From: Dyella_A ginsengisoli
Lineage (GTDB): Bacteria; Pseudomonadota; Gammaproteobacteria; Xanthomonadales; Rhodanobacteraceae
Length of the DNA: 64,000 nt
Direction: 5' to 3'
Assembly (NCBI RefSeq): GCF_044904665.1
Contig: NZ_JADIKM010000004.1
Span: 248,001 to 312,000 of the forward strand
Of this stretch, positions 24,977 through 34,299 are shown one piece after another. Positions within the stretch are counted from its first letter, which is position 1, and each line of letters opens with the position of its first letter. The position numbers and the translations under genes were made by a program. Below the pieces are notes generated by a model. It had not been told where the DNA came from. It searched no databases and saw only the letters and a list, made by a program, of their open reading frames with translations.

Positions 24977-25927
24977 ATGACGATGCGCATGTTGGTTCTC
25001 GGCGCCGGTGGTACCGGCGGCTATTTCGGCGGACGCCTGGCCCAGGCCGGCGTCGATGTCACCTTCCTGGTACGGGAGGCGCGCGCCAGCCAGCTTACCC
25101 GAGACGGCCTGGTGATCCGCAGTCCGCTGGGCGACGCGCAGTTTCCGGTGGCGCATCTGGTAGCCAGCGAGCTGGCCACGGCGGCGGCCGAGCGGCCGTT
25201 CGACCTGGTGCTGCTCAGCTGCAAGGCCTACGACCTGGACAGCTCGATCGAGGCCATCGCGCCGGCGATGGGCGAGGGCACTGCCGTGCTGCCCATCCTC
25301 AACGGCCTGCGCCACTATGCGGCACTGGATGCGCGCTTTGGCGCCCCGCGCGTGCTCGGCGGGCTGTGCTTCATCAGTGCAACGAAGGGCGAGCAGGGCG
25401 AGGTGCTGCACCTGGGCAAACCGGCCTCGGTGACGTTCGGCGAACGCGACGGCCACGCCCGGAGCGCGCGATGCGAGGCGCTTGCCGCCGCGTTCGCCGC
25501 GGCCGCGGTGGACCATCGCCATTCGCCGGACATCGCGCAGGACCTGTGGATCAAGTTCACCTTTCTCACCACGCTGGCGGCCGCCACCTGCCTGATGCGC
25601 GCGAGCATCGGCACCATCGTGGCCGCCGAGGGCGGGCAGGCCTTCATCGGGGCGATGTACGACGAATGCGTGGCGGTTGCCGCCGCGGCGGGCCAACCGA
25701 TCCCGCGCGAGGCGCAGGACAACGCGCGGCGCATGCTCACCCAGGCCGGTTCCACCGTGACCGCCTCGATGCTGCGTGATCTGGAATCGGGCCAGCGCAT
25801 CGAGGGTGCGCACATCGTCGGCGACATGCGTCAGCGCGCTCACGCGGCCGGACAGGCCGCGCCGCTGCTGGATCTGGCCTGGGTACACCTGCAGGCTTAC
25901 GAGGGGCGTCGTACCGGCCGAGCGTAG
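24977..25927 (+). CDS. panE: 2-dehydropantoate 2-reductase
   Basis: A 316-aa NADPH-dependent ketopantoate reductase (ApbA/PanE family). The Rossmann loop is VLGAGGTGGYFGGRLA near the start. The family marks CKAYDLDSSIEAI (catalytic Lys), LPILNGLRH and, in the helical C-domain, IKFTFLTTLAAATCLMR follow. Members of this family also include enzymes acting on other 2-keto acids, so the pantothenate role is probable but not certain; no other pan gene is near. The ATG has GGAG about 6 bases upstream; two more Met codons follow closely, so the start is accurate only to a few residues. Confidence 0.75.
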   Translation: MTMRMLVLGAGGTGGYFGGRLAQAGVDVTFLVREARASQLTRDGLVIRSPLGDAQFPVAHLVASELATAAAERPFDLVLLSCKAYDLDSSIEAIAPAMGEGTAVLPILNGLRHYAALDARFGAPRVLGGLCFISATKGEQGEVLHLGKPASVTFGERDGHARSARCEALAAAFAAAAVDHRHSPDIAQDLWIKFTFLTTLAAATCLMRASIGTIVAAEGGQAFIGAMYDECVAVAAAAGQPIPREAQDNARRMLTQAGSTVTASMLRDLESGQRIEGAHIVGDMRQRAHAAGQAAPLLDLAWVHLQAYEGRRTGRA

Positions 25928-25968
25928 CGACCGCTTATACTTGCCCGCCCACTGGCCGAGTCGCCCCG

Positions 25969-26313
25969 ATGTTCGATCTCCCCGCGTGTCCGCGTTGCGG
26001 CATGGAAAACACCTATCCGGACGGCGCCAGCTGGATCTGTCCCGACTGCGGCCACGAGTGGCCGCTGCAGTCCGACGGGGCCGCGGAAGAGCAGGCGGTG
26101 GTGGTGCGCGACGTCAACGGCCAGGCGCTGAGCGACGGCGACACGGTGCTGGTGATCAAGGATCTGAAGGTGAAAGGCTCCTCGATTCCGCTCAAGCAGG
26201 GCACGGTGATCCGCAACATCCGCCTGGTGGATGGCGACGCGGAGCACATCGAGGGCAGCTCGGAGAAGATCAAGGGGCTGGTGCTCAAGACCTGCTTCCT
26301 GCGCAAGGCCTGA
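25969..26313 (+). CDS. yjdM: YjdM/PhnA-like zinc ribbon protein
   Basis: A 114-aa cytosolic protein. An N-terminal zinc ribbon (CPRCGMENTYPDG and CPDCGHEW) precedes the PhnA C-terminal SH3-like domain (VVVRDVNGQALSDGDTVLVI, VKGSSIPLKQGTVIRNI, KGLVLKTCFLRK). The family is very conserved but its function is unclear; it is not the phosphonoacetate hydrolase despite the old name. Its stop is 24 bases from the end of the convergent cytochrome b561 gene. Confidence 0.9.
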   Translation: MFDLPACPRCGMENTYPDGASWICPDCGHEWPLQSDGAAEEQAVVVRDVNGQALSDGDTVLVIKDLKVKGSSIPLKQGTVIRNIRLVDGDAEHIEGSSEKIKGLVLKTCFLRKA

Positions 26314-26337
26314 GCGTCGCACCCGGCTGCGGCGAGT

Positions 26338-26874
26338 TCAAAGCATCCGGCGCAGCGTGTTGTCGCGTTTCACCACGTGGTGCCACAGCGCGGCCGCCAC
26401 GTGGAGGCCGATCACCCAGTAGAAGATCTCGCCGAGCAACTCGTGCAGTTCCTCCACCACCTCGCGCGCAGCGGGGTCGGCATGCACCAGCATCGGCAGC
26501 GCTACGCCCGACCACGGCAGGGTGACCGCTTCGCCCGCGTAGTTCACCGAGAGGATGCCGAGGATCGGCTCCCCCAGCAGGAACAGGTACAGCGCCGCGT
26601 GCGTGATGCCTGCCGCCAGCACGGTGAGGCGGCCGGGCGCGGGGACGATGGGCGGTCGATGGCCGCGCGCCATGCCGACCACGCGCACCACCAGCAGGGC
26701 CAGCACCGCCAGCCCGGCGAGGTAGTGGCCCTGCATGGCCAGCGCGGGTGTGCCGCCGCGCTCGTCGTCCTCCCCCAGCTCCACCAGCAAGTAGGCGGCC
26801 GCGATGGCGAGCACGGTGAGCCAGTGGGCGAGCCGGACGGTGATGGAGTAGCGGCTGCGCGCAATCGTGCTCAT
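26338..26874 (-). CDS. cytochrome b561
   Basis: A 178-aa inner-membrane dihaem b-type cytochrome with four hydrophobic helices. Candidate axial histidines lie in RLAHWLTVL (helix 1), QGHYLAGLAVL (helix 2), GITHAALYLFLL, and LHVAAALWHHVVKRD (helix 4); the end WHHVVKRDNTLRRML is typical of the family. The start at 26874 gives MSTIARSRYSITVRLAHW, a family-like N-terminus. It begins 16 bases after the cytochrome c peroxidase stop, so the pair are one operon: the b561 could pass quinol electrons to the periplasmic peroxidase. Confidence 0.88.
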   Translation of the reverse strand: MSTIARSRYSITVRLAHWLTVLAIAAAYLLVELGEDDERGGTPALAMQGHYLAGLAVLALLVVRVVGMARGHRPPIVPAPGRLTVLAAGITHAALYLFLLGEPILGILSVNYAGEAVTLPWSGVALPMLVHADPAAREVVEELHELLGEIFYWVIGLHVAAALWHHVVKRDNTLRRML

Positions 26875-26890
26875 CGTGCAGGCCCCTGCC

Positions 26891-27931
26891 TCAGGGCTTG
26901 GGCTGCGGCGTCGCGGCCACGCTGGGCGGCAGCACCGGCAGCGTGACCTGCGGCTGCTCGGCGGTGAGGCTGCCGAGGAACGCCGTGATGCGATCGATCT
27001 CCGCATCAGTGAGCTGTGCGCCGAGCTGGCTGCTGCCCATCACGGCCACCGCCTGGCGCAGATCCCACACCTTGCCCGAGTGGAAGTACGGCGGTGTCAG
27101 TGCCACGTTGCGCAGCGACGGCACGCGGAACACGTAGGCATCGCTCACCGTCTTGGTCACCGCGAAGCGGCCGCGGTCGCCGGGCGGCAGGATCTCAGCG
27201 CCGGGGCGCTCCACCACGCCGAATGGCGCGTACATGGCGCCGCCCACGTTGATGCCCGCGTGGCACGCCGCGCAGCCCTTGCCGATGAACAGCGCCAGGC
27301 CCTCGGTCTGGGTGGTATCGAGTGCGGCGACATCGCCCTTGAGGTAGCGGTCGAACGGCGCGTTCGGGGTGATCAAGGTCGCTTCGAACAGGGCGATGGC
27401 GCGGCGGATGTTGTCGAAGGTGATCGCCTCGCCGCTACCGGGAAAGGCCTTGGCGAATTCCGGCCCGTAGCCTGGAATGGCGCGCAGCTGCTCCACCGCG
27501 TGAGCCTCGGTAGTGTCCATCTCCACCGGGTTGACCAGCGGCCCGCCGGCCTGCTGCTCGAGGTCCTTGGCGCGGCCGTCCCAGAACTGGGCGACGTCGA
27601 ACACCGCGTTGTACACCGTGGGTGCGTTGCGACCACCGCGCTGCCAGCGGTGGCCGATCGAGGTCTCCTGCAGGTCCACCCCGCCCAGGCCGATCATGTG
27701 GCAGGAATTGCAGCTGATCGCGTGGCTCTGGGACAGGCGCGGGTCGAAGTACAGCATCTTGCCCAGCGCCACGCGTTCGGCCGTCGCCGGATTGCCCGGC
27801 AGGGCGGGCGGCGACGAAGGGATGGGCTTGAACAGTTGCTGCGCCTGCTTCTGCAGGTCCGACTGCGACCACGCCGGCGCAGCCAGCGCGCTGGCCAGCG
27901 ACAGCGATGCGATGAGGAAGAGTGGTCGCAT
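26891..27931 (-). CDS. periplasmic di-haem cytochrome c peroxidase
   Basis: A 346-aa exported protein (signal peptide MRPLFLIASLSLASALAAPAW) of the CCP/MauG family, reducing H2O2 to water with electrons from c-type cytochromes. Haem-binding motifs are CNSCH (74-78) and CAACH (220-224). Family segments LGKMLYFDPRLS, GGRNAPTVYNAVF, FWDGRAKDLEQQA and RVPSLRNVALTPPYFHSG are present. The C-terminal ten or so residues are Pro-rich and variable. It lies between the RD-repeat protein and the cytochrome b561 in one leftward unit. Confidence 0.9.
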   Translation of the reverse strand: MRPLFLIASLSLASALAAPAWSQSDLQKQAQQLFKPIPSSPPALPGNPATAERVALGKMLYFDPRLSQSHAISCNSCHMIGLGGVDLQETSIGHRWQRGGRNAPTVYNAVFDVAQFWDGRAKDLEQQAGGPLVNPVEMDTTEAHAVEQLRAIPGYGPEFAKAFPGSGEAITFDNIRRAIALFEATLITPNAPFDRYLKGDVAALDTTQTEGLALFIGKGCAACHAGINVGGAMYAPFGVVERPGAEILPPGDRGRFAVTKTVSDAYVFRVPSLRNVALTPPYFHSGKVWDLRQAVAVMGSSQLGAQLTDAEIDRITAFLGSLTAEQPQVTLPVLPPSVAATPQPKP

Positions 27932-27966
27932 GGTGCTGCTCCTGTGGTGTGAGGTCGATGCGCGGA

Positions 27967-28536
27967 TCAGTGGCCGTCGCTCTGGTCTCCAGAGCTGCGC
28001 TCGCGCTGCTCCTGCTCGGTCTGCTCGCGGGTCGGCGTGCCTTGGCCGGACGATGACGGCGTGCCTTGCTGCGTGCGTTCGCGGGTTTCCTGCTCGGTCT
28101 GCTCGCGTACGCGCTGCGTGGCCGGATCCTGGCCCATGCCGCCGCGCGCGCCCTGGGCCGGTGGGCTGTCGGGGAGTTTCACGCCGCGCTCCTGCGCACG
28201 CTGCTGCATTTCCTCGTGATGCTGGGTACGGAACGCCTCGCGCTCCTGTTCGGTCTTGAGGCTGCGCATCTTCTTCCGGTAGGCGCTGCGTTCGGAGGAG
28301 GTCATCAGCTGCGAGCCGTAGATGGTGTCGCGGTCGCGGTCGCGCAGGCGGTCACGATCGTACAGGCGGTCCTGATCGTGCAGCCGATCCTGGTCATGCA
28401 GCCGATCGCGCTGCACGTCGCCTCGTCCCGCACCGCCGGTGGCCGGGCGGCCGTGCTGTGCCGCGAAGAGGGTGGATGACGGCAGGCTCCCCGCCAGGGT
28501 CAGGGCAGCGAGGACAAACACGGTGGGGTAGCGCAT
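27967..28536 (-). CDS. exported RD-repeat protein
   Basis: A 189-aa exported protein I do not recognise. The signal peptide (MRYPTVFVLAALTLAGSL...) is followed by a charged run of imperfect RD/HDQDR repeats (about 43-70), a helical central part with SERSAYRKKMRSLKTEQERE, and a low-complexity tail rich in EQTEQE and Ser/Gly. It has almost no hydrophobic core after the signal, so it is probably disordered or coiled-coil in the periplasm. It lies 35 bases upstream of the cytochrome c peroxidase gene on the same strand and may be co-transcribed. Confidence 0.55.
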   Translation of the reverse strand: MRYPTVFVLAALTLAGSLPSSTLFAAQHGRPATGGAGRGDVQRDRLHDQDRLHDQDRLYDRDRLRDRDRDTIYGSQLMTSSERSAYRKKMRSLKTEQEREAFRTQHHEEMQQRAQERGVKLPDSPPAQGARGGMGQDPATQRVREQTEQETRERTQQGTPSSSGQGTPTREQTEQEQRERSSGDQSDGH

Positions 28537-28636
28537 GACGGCATCTCCGGGGCAACTGAGGTGGGGGTCACCAGACTTGCGCGCGGAATGCGGGATCGAG
28601 TTGATCCTCGTCAACGGGAGCGCTGTTGCCGCGGCG

Positions 28637-30031
28637 TCAGGCGCCGGCAGGGGGTGGTGTGGTGGACATCAGCAGGCGGTTGCCGCCGCGGCGCTTGGCG
28701 GCGTACATCGCGTCATCGGCCAGCTTGAGCAGGGCATCTTCGCTGTCGCCATGGTCCGGATAGAGCGCGATGCCGATGCTGGCCGACACCGTGGCCGGGC
28801 GGCCGTCCAGCTCGAACGGCCGGTGCAGCTCGCGGCGGATCTTCTCGGCAACCGCCATGGCGTCTTCCGGCTTGACGATACGCGGCAGCAGTACGGCGAA
28901 TTCGTCGCCACCCAGCCGGCCGACGGTGTCCGATTCGCGCACGCAACTGCCGAGCCGGCGCGCGACTTCGCACAGCAGGAGGTCGCCTGCGGCGTGGCCC
29001 AGCTGGTCGTTGATTTCCTTGAAGCGATCCAGATCCAGATACAGCATCGCCACGCGCTCCAGGTCGCGTCGCGCTCGGGTCAGCGCATTCTGCAGGCGGT
29101 CGCGGAACAGCGCGCGGTTGGGCAGGTCGGTGAGGTGGTCGTAGCGCGCCATGTGGTTGAGGCGCGCCTCGATCTGCTTGCGCTCGATCGCCGCCGCCAC
29201 CTGGGTGGAGACGAACTGGAGCAGATGCGTGTCGTCATCGCTGTAGGTGACGTCGCCGGTGTAGCTCTGCACCACCAGCGCGCCGATCACCCCGCGCTGG
29301 GCGATCAGCGGCACGCCCAGCCAGGCCAGCGGCGCATGGCCGATGGGCCGCCGCGCCATGATCGCGCGCACGCGCTCGTTGGCGGTGGAGACATCGTCCG
29401 AGCGCAGCAGCAGCGGCTCGCCGCTGCGCACCACCTCGGCACTCAGTGTGCCGGAGTCGAGCGGGCGCGGGTCCGGGGCTGCATCGAAGTCGTCCACGAA
29501 GTAGGGAAAGCTCAGTTCGTCCCGCTCGGCGTCGTACAGCGCCACGAAGAAATTCCGCGCAGGCAGCAACCCGGCGATGATCTGGTGCACGCGCTGGAAC
29601 AACGCGCCGAGGTCGGCGGTGGTATGCGCGGCCTCGGAGATGGCATAGAGCGCCGCCTGCATCGACTCGGCGCGCTTGCGCCCGGTGATGTCGCGCGCCA
29701 CGGCTACGCGCACGCCGTCCTGCGCCGACCAGCGCGCGGTCCACATCAGGTCGACCACGCGGCCATCCTTGCGCACGTAGCGGTTCTCGAAATAGCCCGG
29801 CGCCCCGCTGGTCACCAGCTGCTGCGCGTGCAGCAGCGTGCGCTCGCGGTCATCCGGATGCATGAACTCGGACATGTGGCGGCCGATCATCTCCTCGGGC
29901 CGATAGCCGAAGATGCGCTCGCTGGCGGCGCTGATGAACACGATCTCGGTGTCCGCGCGCACGACGCAGATCGCGTCGACCAACAGGTCGATCACGTTGG
30001 CGAGCGGAACCGGACAGGGATCAGGGGTCAT
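28637..30031 (-). CDS. PAS-GAF-GGDEF diguanylate cyclase
   Basis: A 464-aa cytosolic sensor cyclase. Order: PAS domain (about 10-130; FGYRPEEMIGRHMSEFMHPDD and GYFENRYVRKDGRVV), GAF domain (about 140-290; NFFVALYDAERDEL, PLAWLGVPLIAQRGVIGALVVQS) and a GGDEF domain with intact GGDEF at 374-378, so c-di-GMP synthesis is expected. The start ATG at 30031 lacks a clear ribosome site. No transmembrane segment is visible, so the signal is probably intracellular. Transcribed alone, by spacing. Confidence 0.88.
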   Translation of the reverse strand: MTPDPCPVPLANVIDLLVDAICVVRADTEIVFISAASERIFGYRPEEMIGRHMSEFMHPDDRERTLLHAQQLVTSGAPGYFENRYVRKDGRVVDLMWTARWSAQDGVRVAVARDITGRKRAESMQAALYAISEAAHTTADLGALFQRVHQIIAGLLPARNFFVALYDAERDELSFPYFVDDFDAAPDPRPLDSGTLSAEVVRSGEPLLLRSDDVSTANERVRAIMARRPIGHAPLAWLGVPLIAQRGVIGALVVQSYTGDVTYSDDDTHLLQFVSTQVAAAIERKQIEARLNHMARYDHLTDLPNRALFRDRLQNALTRARRDLERVAMLYLDLDRFKEINDQLGHAAGDLLLCEVARRLGSCVRESDTVGRLGGDEFAVLLPRIVKPEDAMAVAEKIRRELHRPFELDGRPATVSASIGIALYPDHGDSEDALLKLADDAMYAAKRRGGNRLLMSTTPPPAGA

Positions 30032-30141
30032 CGGAAGCAACTGGTGGCAGGGAGGTGGGGATGCCGGGACTCAAGCATGTTCCGTGCCGGTGCGAAGCGG
30101 TCCAGCGTGACAGGTTATCGGCGGGCGTGTATTGATCGGGG

Positions 30142-30951
30142 TCAGCGGGATGACGCGTGCCGTCCGTTACTGCCGCTGGCGGCACCCGCGGCGTGGGGCC
30201 CCGGGTGCGGCGGGCCGGCGCGTTCCAGCAGCGCCCTGGTCGCGGATCGCCACAGCGTCCAGTTGTGGTGACCCGGCAGCATGATCACGTGGTCGGCCGG
30301 CAATCGCGGGCTCATCAGCTCGATCGATGCCCGGAACCGCTCGCTGTCGCCGTAGGCCAGCCAGGTGGTGCGGGTGCGCCCGGGATGGTTCGACCAGTCC
30401 TTGAGGTAGCGCCAAAGCTCGCGCTGGAAGGTGGATGGGCCGATCGGCTGCACCGGGCCGGGCTGCCAGGTGTCCAGCCCGCCGGCGTCGCGGATCTCGC
30501 GGTGGATGGCGCCGTCGCCAAGGTACGGCGATATCAGCAGCAGGCCGTCCGCCTCGCCCGGGTAGGCCCGGTCGTACAGCAGGGCGCCCAAGCCACCGAG
30601 CGAGATGCCGGCCAGCAACACCTGGCGGTAGCGGCCTCGCGCCGGCGTCATGATCTCGTCATGCAGGCGGGGAATGGCCCGGTCCTGCCGGTAATACGGC
30701 ATGGTCAGCCCGGTCAGCATCACGTCGGCGTCCGGCCACTGCTGCTGAATCAGCTGCGCAATGCCCGTGCGGGTCAGCGAATCGAGGCTGTCGCCACGCC
30801 CGGGCAGCACCACCACCAGCCGGGTCGCCGGCGTCGGCGCCGGGACCAGGGTGGTGGGAATCGGCAGGCGCGGATCACCGCCGGCGACACAGCCGCCCAG
30901 CCACAGGGCGAACAGCGCGACGAGACAAAACAGCAGGCGACGCGGATGCAT
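30142..30951 (-). CDS. alpha/beta-hydrolase lipoprotein
   Basis: A 269-aa lipoprotein (lipobox ALWLGGC) with an alpha/beta-hydrolase fold. Segments are RLVVVLPGRGDSLDSL (oxyanion strand), the nucleophile elbow GISLGGLGALLYDR with Ser in GISLG, and late AYGDSERF plus LPGHHNWTLW, supplying the probable Asp and His. The layout resembles esterase/lysophospholipase families and an acyl-hydrolase role in the envelope is an inference. The ATG at 30951 has AAGGAG 5 bases upstream. The C-terminus is Gly/Ala/Ser-rich. Confidence 0.75.
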   Translation of the reverse strand: MHPRRLLFCLVALFALWLGGCVAGGDPRLPIPTTLVPAPTPATRLVVVLPGRGDSLDSLTRTGIAQLIQQQWPDADVMLTGLTMPYYRQDRAIPRLHDEIMTPARGRYRQVLLAGISLGGLGALLYDRAYPGEADGLLLISPYLGDGAIHREIRDAGGLDTWQPGPVQPIGPSTFQRELWRYLKDWSNHPGRTRTTWLAYGDSERFRASIELMSPRLPADHVIMLPGHHNWTLWRSATRALLERAGPPHPGPHAAGAASGSNGRHASSR

Positions 30952-31037
30952 GAGGGCTCCTTGCCTGGCGCGGCATGAGTTGGGCTTGGCCGCAGCCGGA
31001 CCAAAGATGACGCGGCGTGCCCGGCGATGGCGCGTGT

Positions 31038-33224
31038 TCAGGCGCCGCGTTCGTCCGCACGGGCGGGGTGGCGGGTGTTCTCGCGCTGCTCCAGCCACGC
31101 CACGAAGGCCCCGGCCGGCAGCGGCGGACAGATCAGGTAACCCTGCAGGCCATCGCAGCCCAGGGTGTCGAGCGTGGCGCGCTGGCTTTCACTTTCCACG
31201 CCCTCGGCGATGGTGGTCATACCCAGCCGGCGACCCACATCCACGATGAAGCTGGCCAGCGGGCTGTGCGCTTCCGGGCGCAGGCCGCAGATGAAAGAGC
31301 GGTCGATCTTCAACTCGTGCAGCGGCAGCTGGCTGAGGTAGCTCAGCGAGGAGTAGCCGGTGCCGAAATCGTCCAGCGCCAGCCGGAAGCCGATGCCCGC
31401 CAGCGCATACATGGTCTGCAGTGCCGCCTCGAAGCCCTGCAGCAGGGCGCTCTCGGTGAGTTCCAGTGTGATGCGGCCGGGCTGCACGCCGGCTTCGCGC
31501 ACCAGCTTCTCGGTGCGATCGACGAAGTCCGGATGCGCCAGCTGCCAGGGGCTCACGTTGACCGCCAGATGCTCGCCGAAGTCCACCCGGTGCGCGTCCC
31601 ACTCGCGGATGCGCGCGCAGGCCTCGCCGATCACCCACGCGCCGAGCGCATGGATCAGTCCGGTCTCCTCGGCGATCGGAATGAACACGTCCGGCGCGAC
31701 ATCGCCCAGCGTGGGATGGCGCCAGCGCAGCAGCGCCTCGGCGCCCAGCAGACGGCCGCGAATGCTTACCTGCGGCTGGAAATGCAGCTGGAACGAAGTC
31801 TCGCTGCCCAGGCTCTCCACCGCCGCGCGCAGGCCGCGCTCCAGCTCCAGGCGCTCGTCGGCCACACTCTGCATCTCCGGCTCGAACAGGCGCACCGCGT
31901 TGCGGCCGGCGGCCTTGGCGCGATACAGCGCGATGTCGGCGCGGCGGATCACGTCGGGCGCATCGCCGTCGCGGCCGGAAAAAAGCGCCACACCCACGCT
32001 GGCGCCCACCGCCAGCACGTTGCTGTCCACGTTGATCGGCGCGGCGAGTCGGGCGCGCACGTCCTGGGCGATCTGCTGCGCCTGCGCGCCGGCCTCTTCG
32101 ACGTCCGCCGGCAGATGCTCCACCACCACCATGAACTCATCGCCGCCGAGCCGGCCCAGCGCCGCTTCCGCTGGTGCGGCGGCGAGCAGGCGGTCGGCCA
32201 CCGCTTCGAGCATGCGGTCGCCGACGTGGTGGCCGAGCGCATCGTTGATCGTCTTGAAGTTGTCCAGGTCGATCACCATCGCCGCGCAGTGGCTGCGCGT
32301 GCGCCGGGCGCCGGTGGCGCTCTCGGCGATCATGTCCAGGATACGCAGGCGGTTGGGCAGGCCGGTGAGCGCGTCGTGGTAGGCGAGGTGGCGCAGGCTC
32401 AGTTCGGCCTGTTCGCGCGTGCTGGCCTCGGCGCGCAGGCGGCGCGTGGTCTGCTCCAGCTGCAGCGTGCGCTGGTGCAGCTGGCTGGCCATCGACAGGC
32501 CCATCAGCAGCACGAACGGCAGGAACGAGAACGCATCCACGTACGGGTAGGGCATGCCCATCAGGTCGATCACGATGTCGCCCCACAACAGCGCGGAGAA
32601 CTGCACGGCCAGGCACAGTCCCAGCAGCATGGCGGGGAGGCGGTCGCCACGGCGGAACTGCAGCGCCACCATCGCCAGCGCCCAGGCGAAGGCCAGATAA
32701 GTGAGCAGATGGAAGGTCCAGCCCAGCGGCGAGGGGATGCCGTTGAGCTTGGTCACCCATTCGCCCCACGGCAGTTCGGATGTCTGCATGCCACTGATGC
32801 GCGAATAGAACATCGTGCCGGGCGAAAACTGGTTGACCAGCAAAAAGGCGACACACACCGCGGTGATGATGGCCAGCGTCCGCCGCCGCAGCGGCCGGCC
32901 GGTGTAGCAACCGACGAAGGTGAAGAAGAACGGAAACGACAGCGCCGCCGCCATGCACATGGCGCGCAGCATCTCCACCGCGTGGAGCTGTGTCTGCGCC
33001 AGCCCGAACAGCGCGTTGAAAAAGGCGAGCCCGGCAATGCACAGGCACAGCATCGCGTAGGAGAGATAGAGCTGGTCGCGCTGCTGGCGAAGGCCGATCA
33101 GGATGAACTGGATGCTGGACGTGACCGCGATGCACGCCGTGGCCACCAGCGCGGCCGTGTAGTAACCGAATACCGCGTGTGCTGCAGCTTCCCCCATACC
33201 CGATACGTCCCCGGTTGTTACCAT
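31038..33224 (-). CDS. membrane GGDEF-EAL c-di-GMP protein
   Basis: About 728 aa. The N-terminal half has seven or so hydrophobic segments (residues about 15-220), a membrane sensor module resembling the 7TM class. A GGDEF domain follows with intact GGDEF at 360-364, then an EAL domain with EAL at 496-498, DDFGTGYSS and EGVES, so the phosphodiesterase site looks intact. Both synthesis and breakdown are possible; which dominates cannot be judged. The start ATG at 33224 is chosen over the frame opening at 33263. Confidence 0.87.
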   Translation of the reverse strand: MVTTGDVSGMGEAAAHAVFGYYTAALVATACIAVTSSIQFILIGLRQQRDQLYLSYAMLCLCIAGLAFFNALFGLAQTQLHAVEMLRAMCMAAALSFPFFFTFVGCYTGRPLRRRTLAIITAVCVAFLLVNQFSPGTMFYSRISGMQTSELPWGEWVTKLNGIPSPLGWTFHLLTYLAFAWALAMVALQFRRGDRLPAMLLGLCLAVQFSALLWGDIVIDLMGMPYPYVDAFSFLPFVLLMGLSMASQLHQRTLQLEQTTRRLRAEASTREQAELSLRHLAYHDALTGLPNRLRILDMIAESATGARRTRSHCAAMVIDLDNFKTINDALGHHVGDRMLEAVADRLLAAAPAEAALGRLGGDEFMVVVEHLPADVEEAGAQAQQIAQDVRARLAAPINVDSNVLAVGASVGVALFSGRDGDAPDVIRRADIALYRAKAAGRNAVRLFEPEMQSVADERLELERGLRAAVESLGSETSFQLHFQPQVSIRGRLLGAEALLRWRHPTLGDVAPDVFIPIAEETGLIHALGAWVIGEACARIREWDAHRVDFGEHLAVNVSPWQLAHPDFVDRTEKLVREAGVQPGRITLELTESALLQGFEAALQTMYALAGIGFRLALDDFGTGYSSLSYLSQLPLHELKIDRSFICGLRPEAHSPLASFIVDVGRRLGMTTIAEGVESESQRATLDTLGCDGLQGYLICPPLPAGAFVAWLEQRENTRHPARADERGA

Positions 33225-33418
33225 GGCCGATAGCGCTGCCCCAGTCGCGCCACGATAGCCCAAGCCACGGGCAAATGCTGCGGCAGCCGCGACGCAGTCA
33301 TTCCGGCATGTCGCGGCAGGCGCTTCTCCCTGTCTCGACCGCGGCGGCAGCGACTTGAGTGAACCATCCCGGCCGTGCCGGGTCCCGTGATTTCGGTATT
33401 CGCAGAGGTCCCCACATC

Positions 33419-34273
33419 ATGAGCAAGCGTTCTTCCGGCGGCGGCTGGGTCATCGCCGCCATCGCACTGCTGGTTATCGCCGGTGCCGCCTACTTCCTCG
33501 CGCAGCGCGCGCGCCAGGCCGACACCAAGCCGGCGTCATCGGTTGCACCGGCAGCGTCATCGCCCGCGCCAGCCAGCACCGCGCCCGCCATCGCACACCC
33601 GATCGCGCAGGCCGACAGCGGCCCCACCCCGGCCAGCACGGCGCCGCTGCCGGCCCTGGCCGACAGCGATGCGAACGTGGCCGACAGCCTGATCGCGCTG
33701 GCCAAGGGCGGCGACATCGGGGCATGGCTGGTGCGCCAGTCGATCATCCCGCGCATCGTGGCCACCGTGGATGCGTTGCCGCATTCGGACATGGGCCGCT
33801 TCATCCTGCCGGTGAAGCCGGCCAAGGGCAGCCTGCAGATGGAGCAGGCCAACGGGCAGAGCGTGATCGGTGCGGCCAACGCGGCGCGCTATGCGCCGTA
33901 CATGCAGGCGATGGCGGGCGTCGACTCGCAGGCGCTGGTCGACTGGTACGTGCACTACTACCCGCTGTTCCAGCAGGCCTACGTGGAGCTGGGCTATCCC
34001 AGGGCCTACTTCAACGACCGGCTGATCGCGGTGATCGACCACCTGCTCGCCGCCCCCGAGCCCACCCAGCCGCTGATCGTGGCGCCGTACAAGCAAGCCT
34101 ATGCGTTCGCCGATCCGGCGCTGCAGGGGCTGTCGGTGGGGCAGAAGGCGATGGTGCGCATCGGCCCGGCCAACGAAGCCGCGGTGAAGGCCAAGCTGCG
34201 CGACGTGCGCGCCCGCCTCGTTGGCAGCGGTCTGCATGCCGCTCCGGCCGCCGCAACGTCGGCCGCCAGGTAA
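33419..34273 (+). CDS. DUF3014 domain protein
   Basis: A 284-aa protein with a single N-terminal transmembrane anchor (WVIAAIALLVIAGAAYFLA), an Ala/Pro/Ser-rich linker (about 35-75) and a DUF3014 domain, recognised by LVDWYVHYYPLFQQAYVELGYP, FNDRLIAVIDHLLAAPEP and YAFADPALQGLSVGQKAMVRIG. The domain is periplasmic and of unknown function. The ATG at 33419 follows an AGAGG stretch about 10 bases upstream. It is transcribed divergently from the GGDEF-EAL gene. Confidence 0.85.
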   Translation: MSKRSSGGGWVIAAIALLVIAGAAYFLAQRARQADTKPASSVAPAASSPAPASTAPAIAHPIAQADSGPTPASTAPLPALADSDANVADSLIALAKGGDIGAWLVRQSIIPRIVATVDALPHSDMGRFILPVKPAKGSLQMEQANGQSVIGAANAARYAPYMQAMAGVDSQALVDWYVHYYPLFQQAYVELGYPRAYFNDRLIAVIDHLLAAPEPTQPLIVAPYKQAYAFADPALQGLSVGQKAMVRIGPANEAAVKAKLRDVRARLVGSGLHAAPAAATSAAR

Positions 34274-34299
34274 GCCATCCCCCGGGCGCAGGGATGCGC

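Noticed and set aside
31017..33233. Plus-strand frame of 738 codons opposite the GGDEF-EAL gene
   Set aside because: Shadow of the real gene; no family features.
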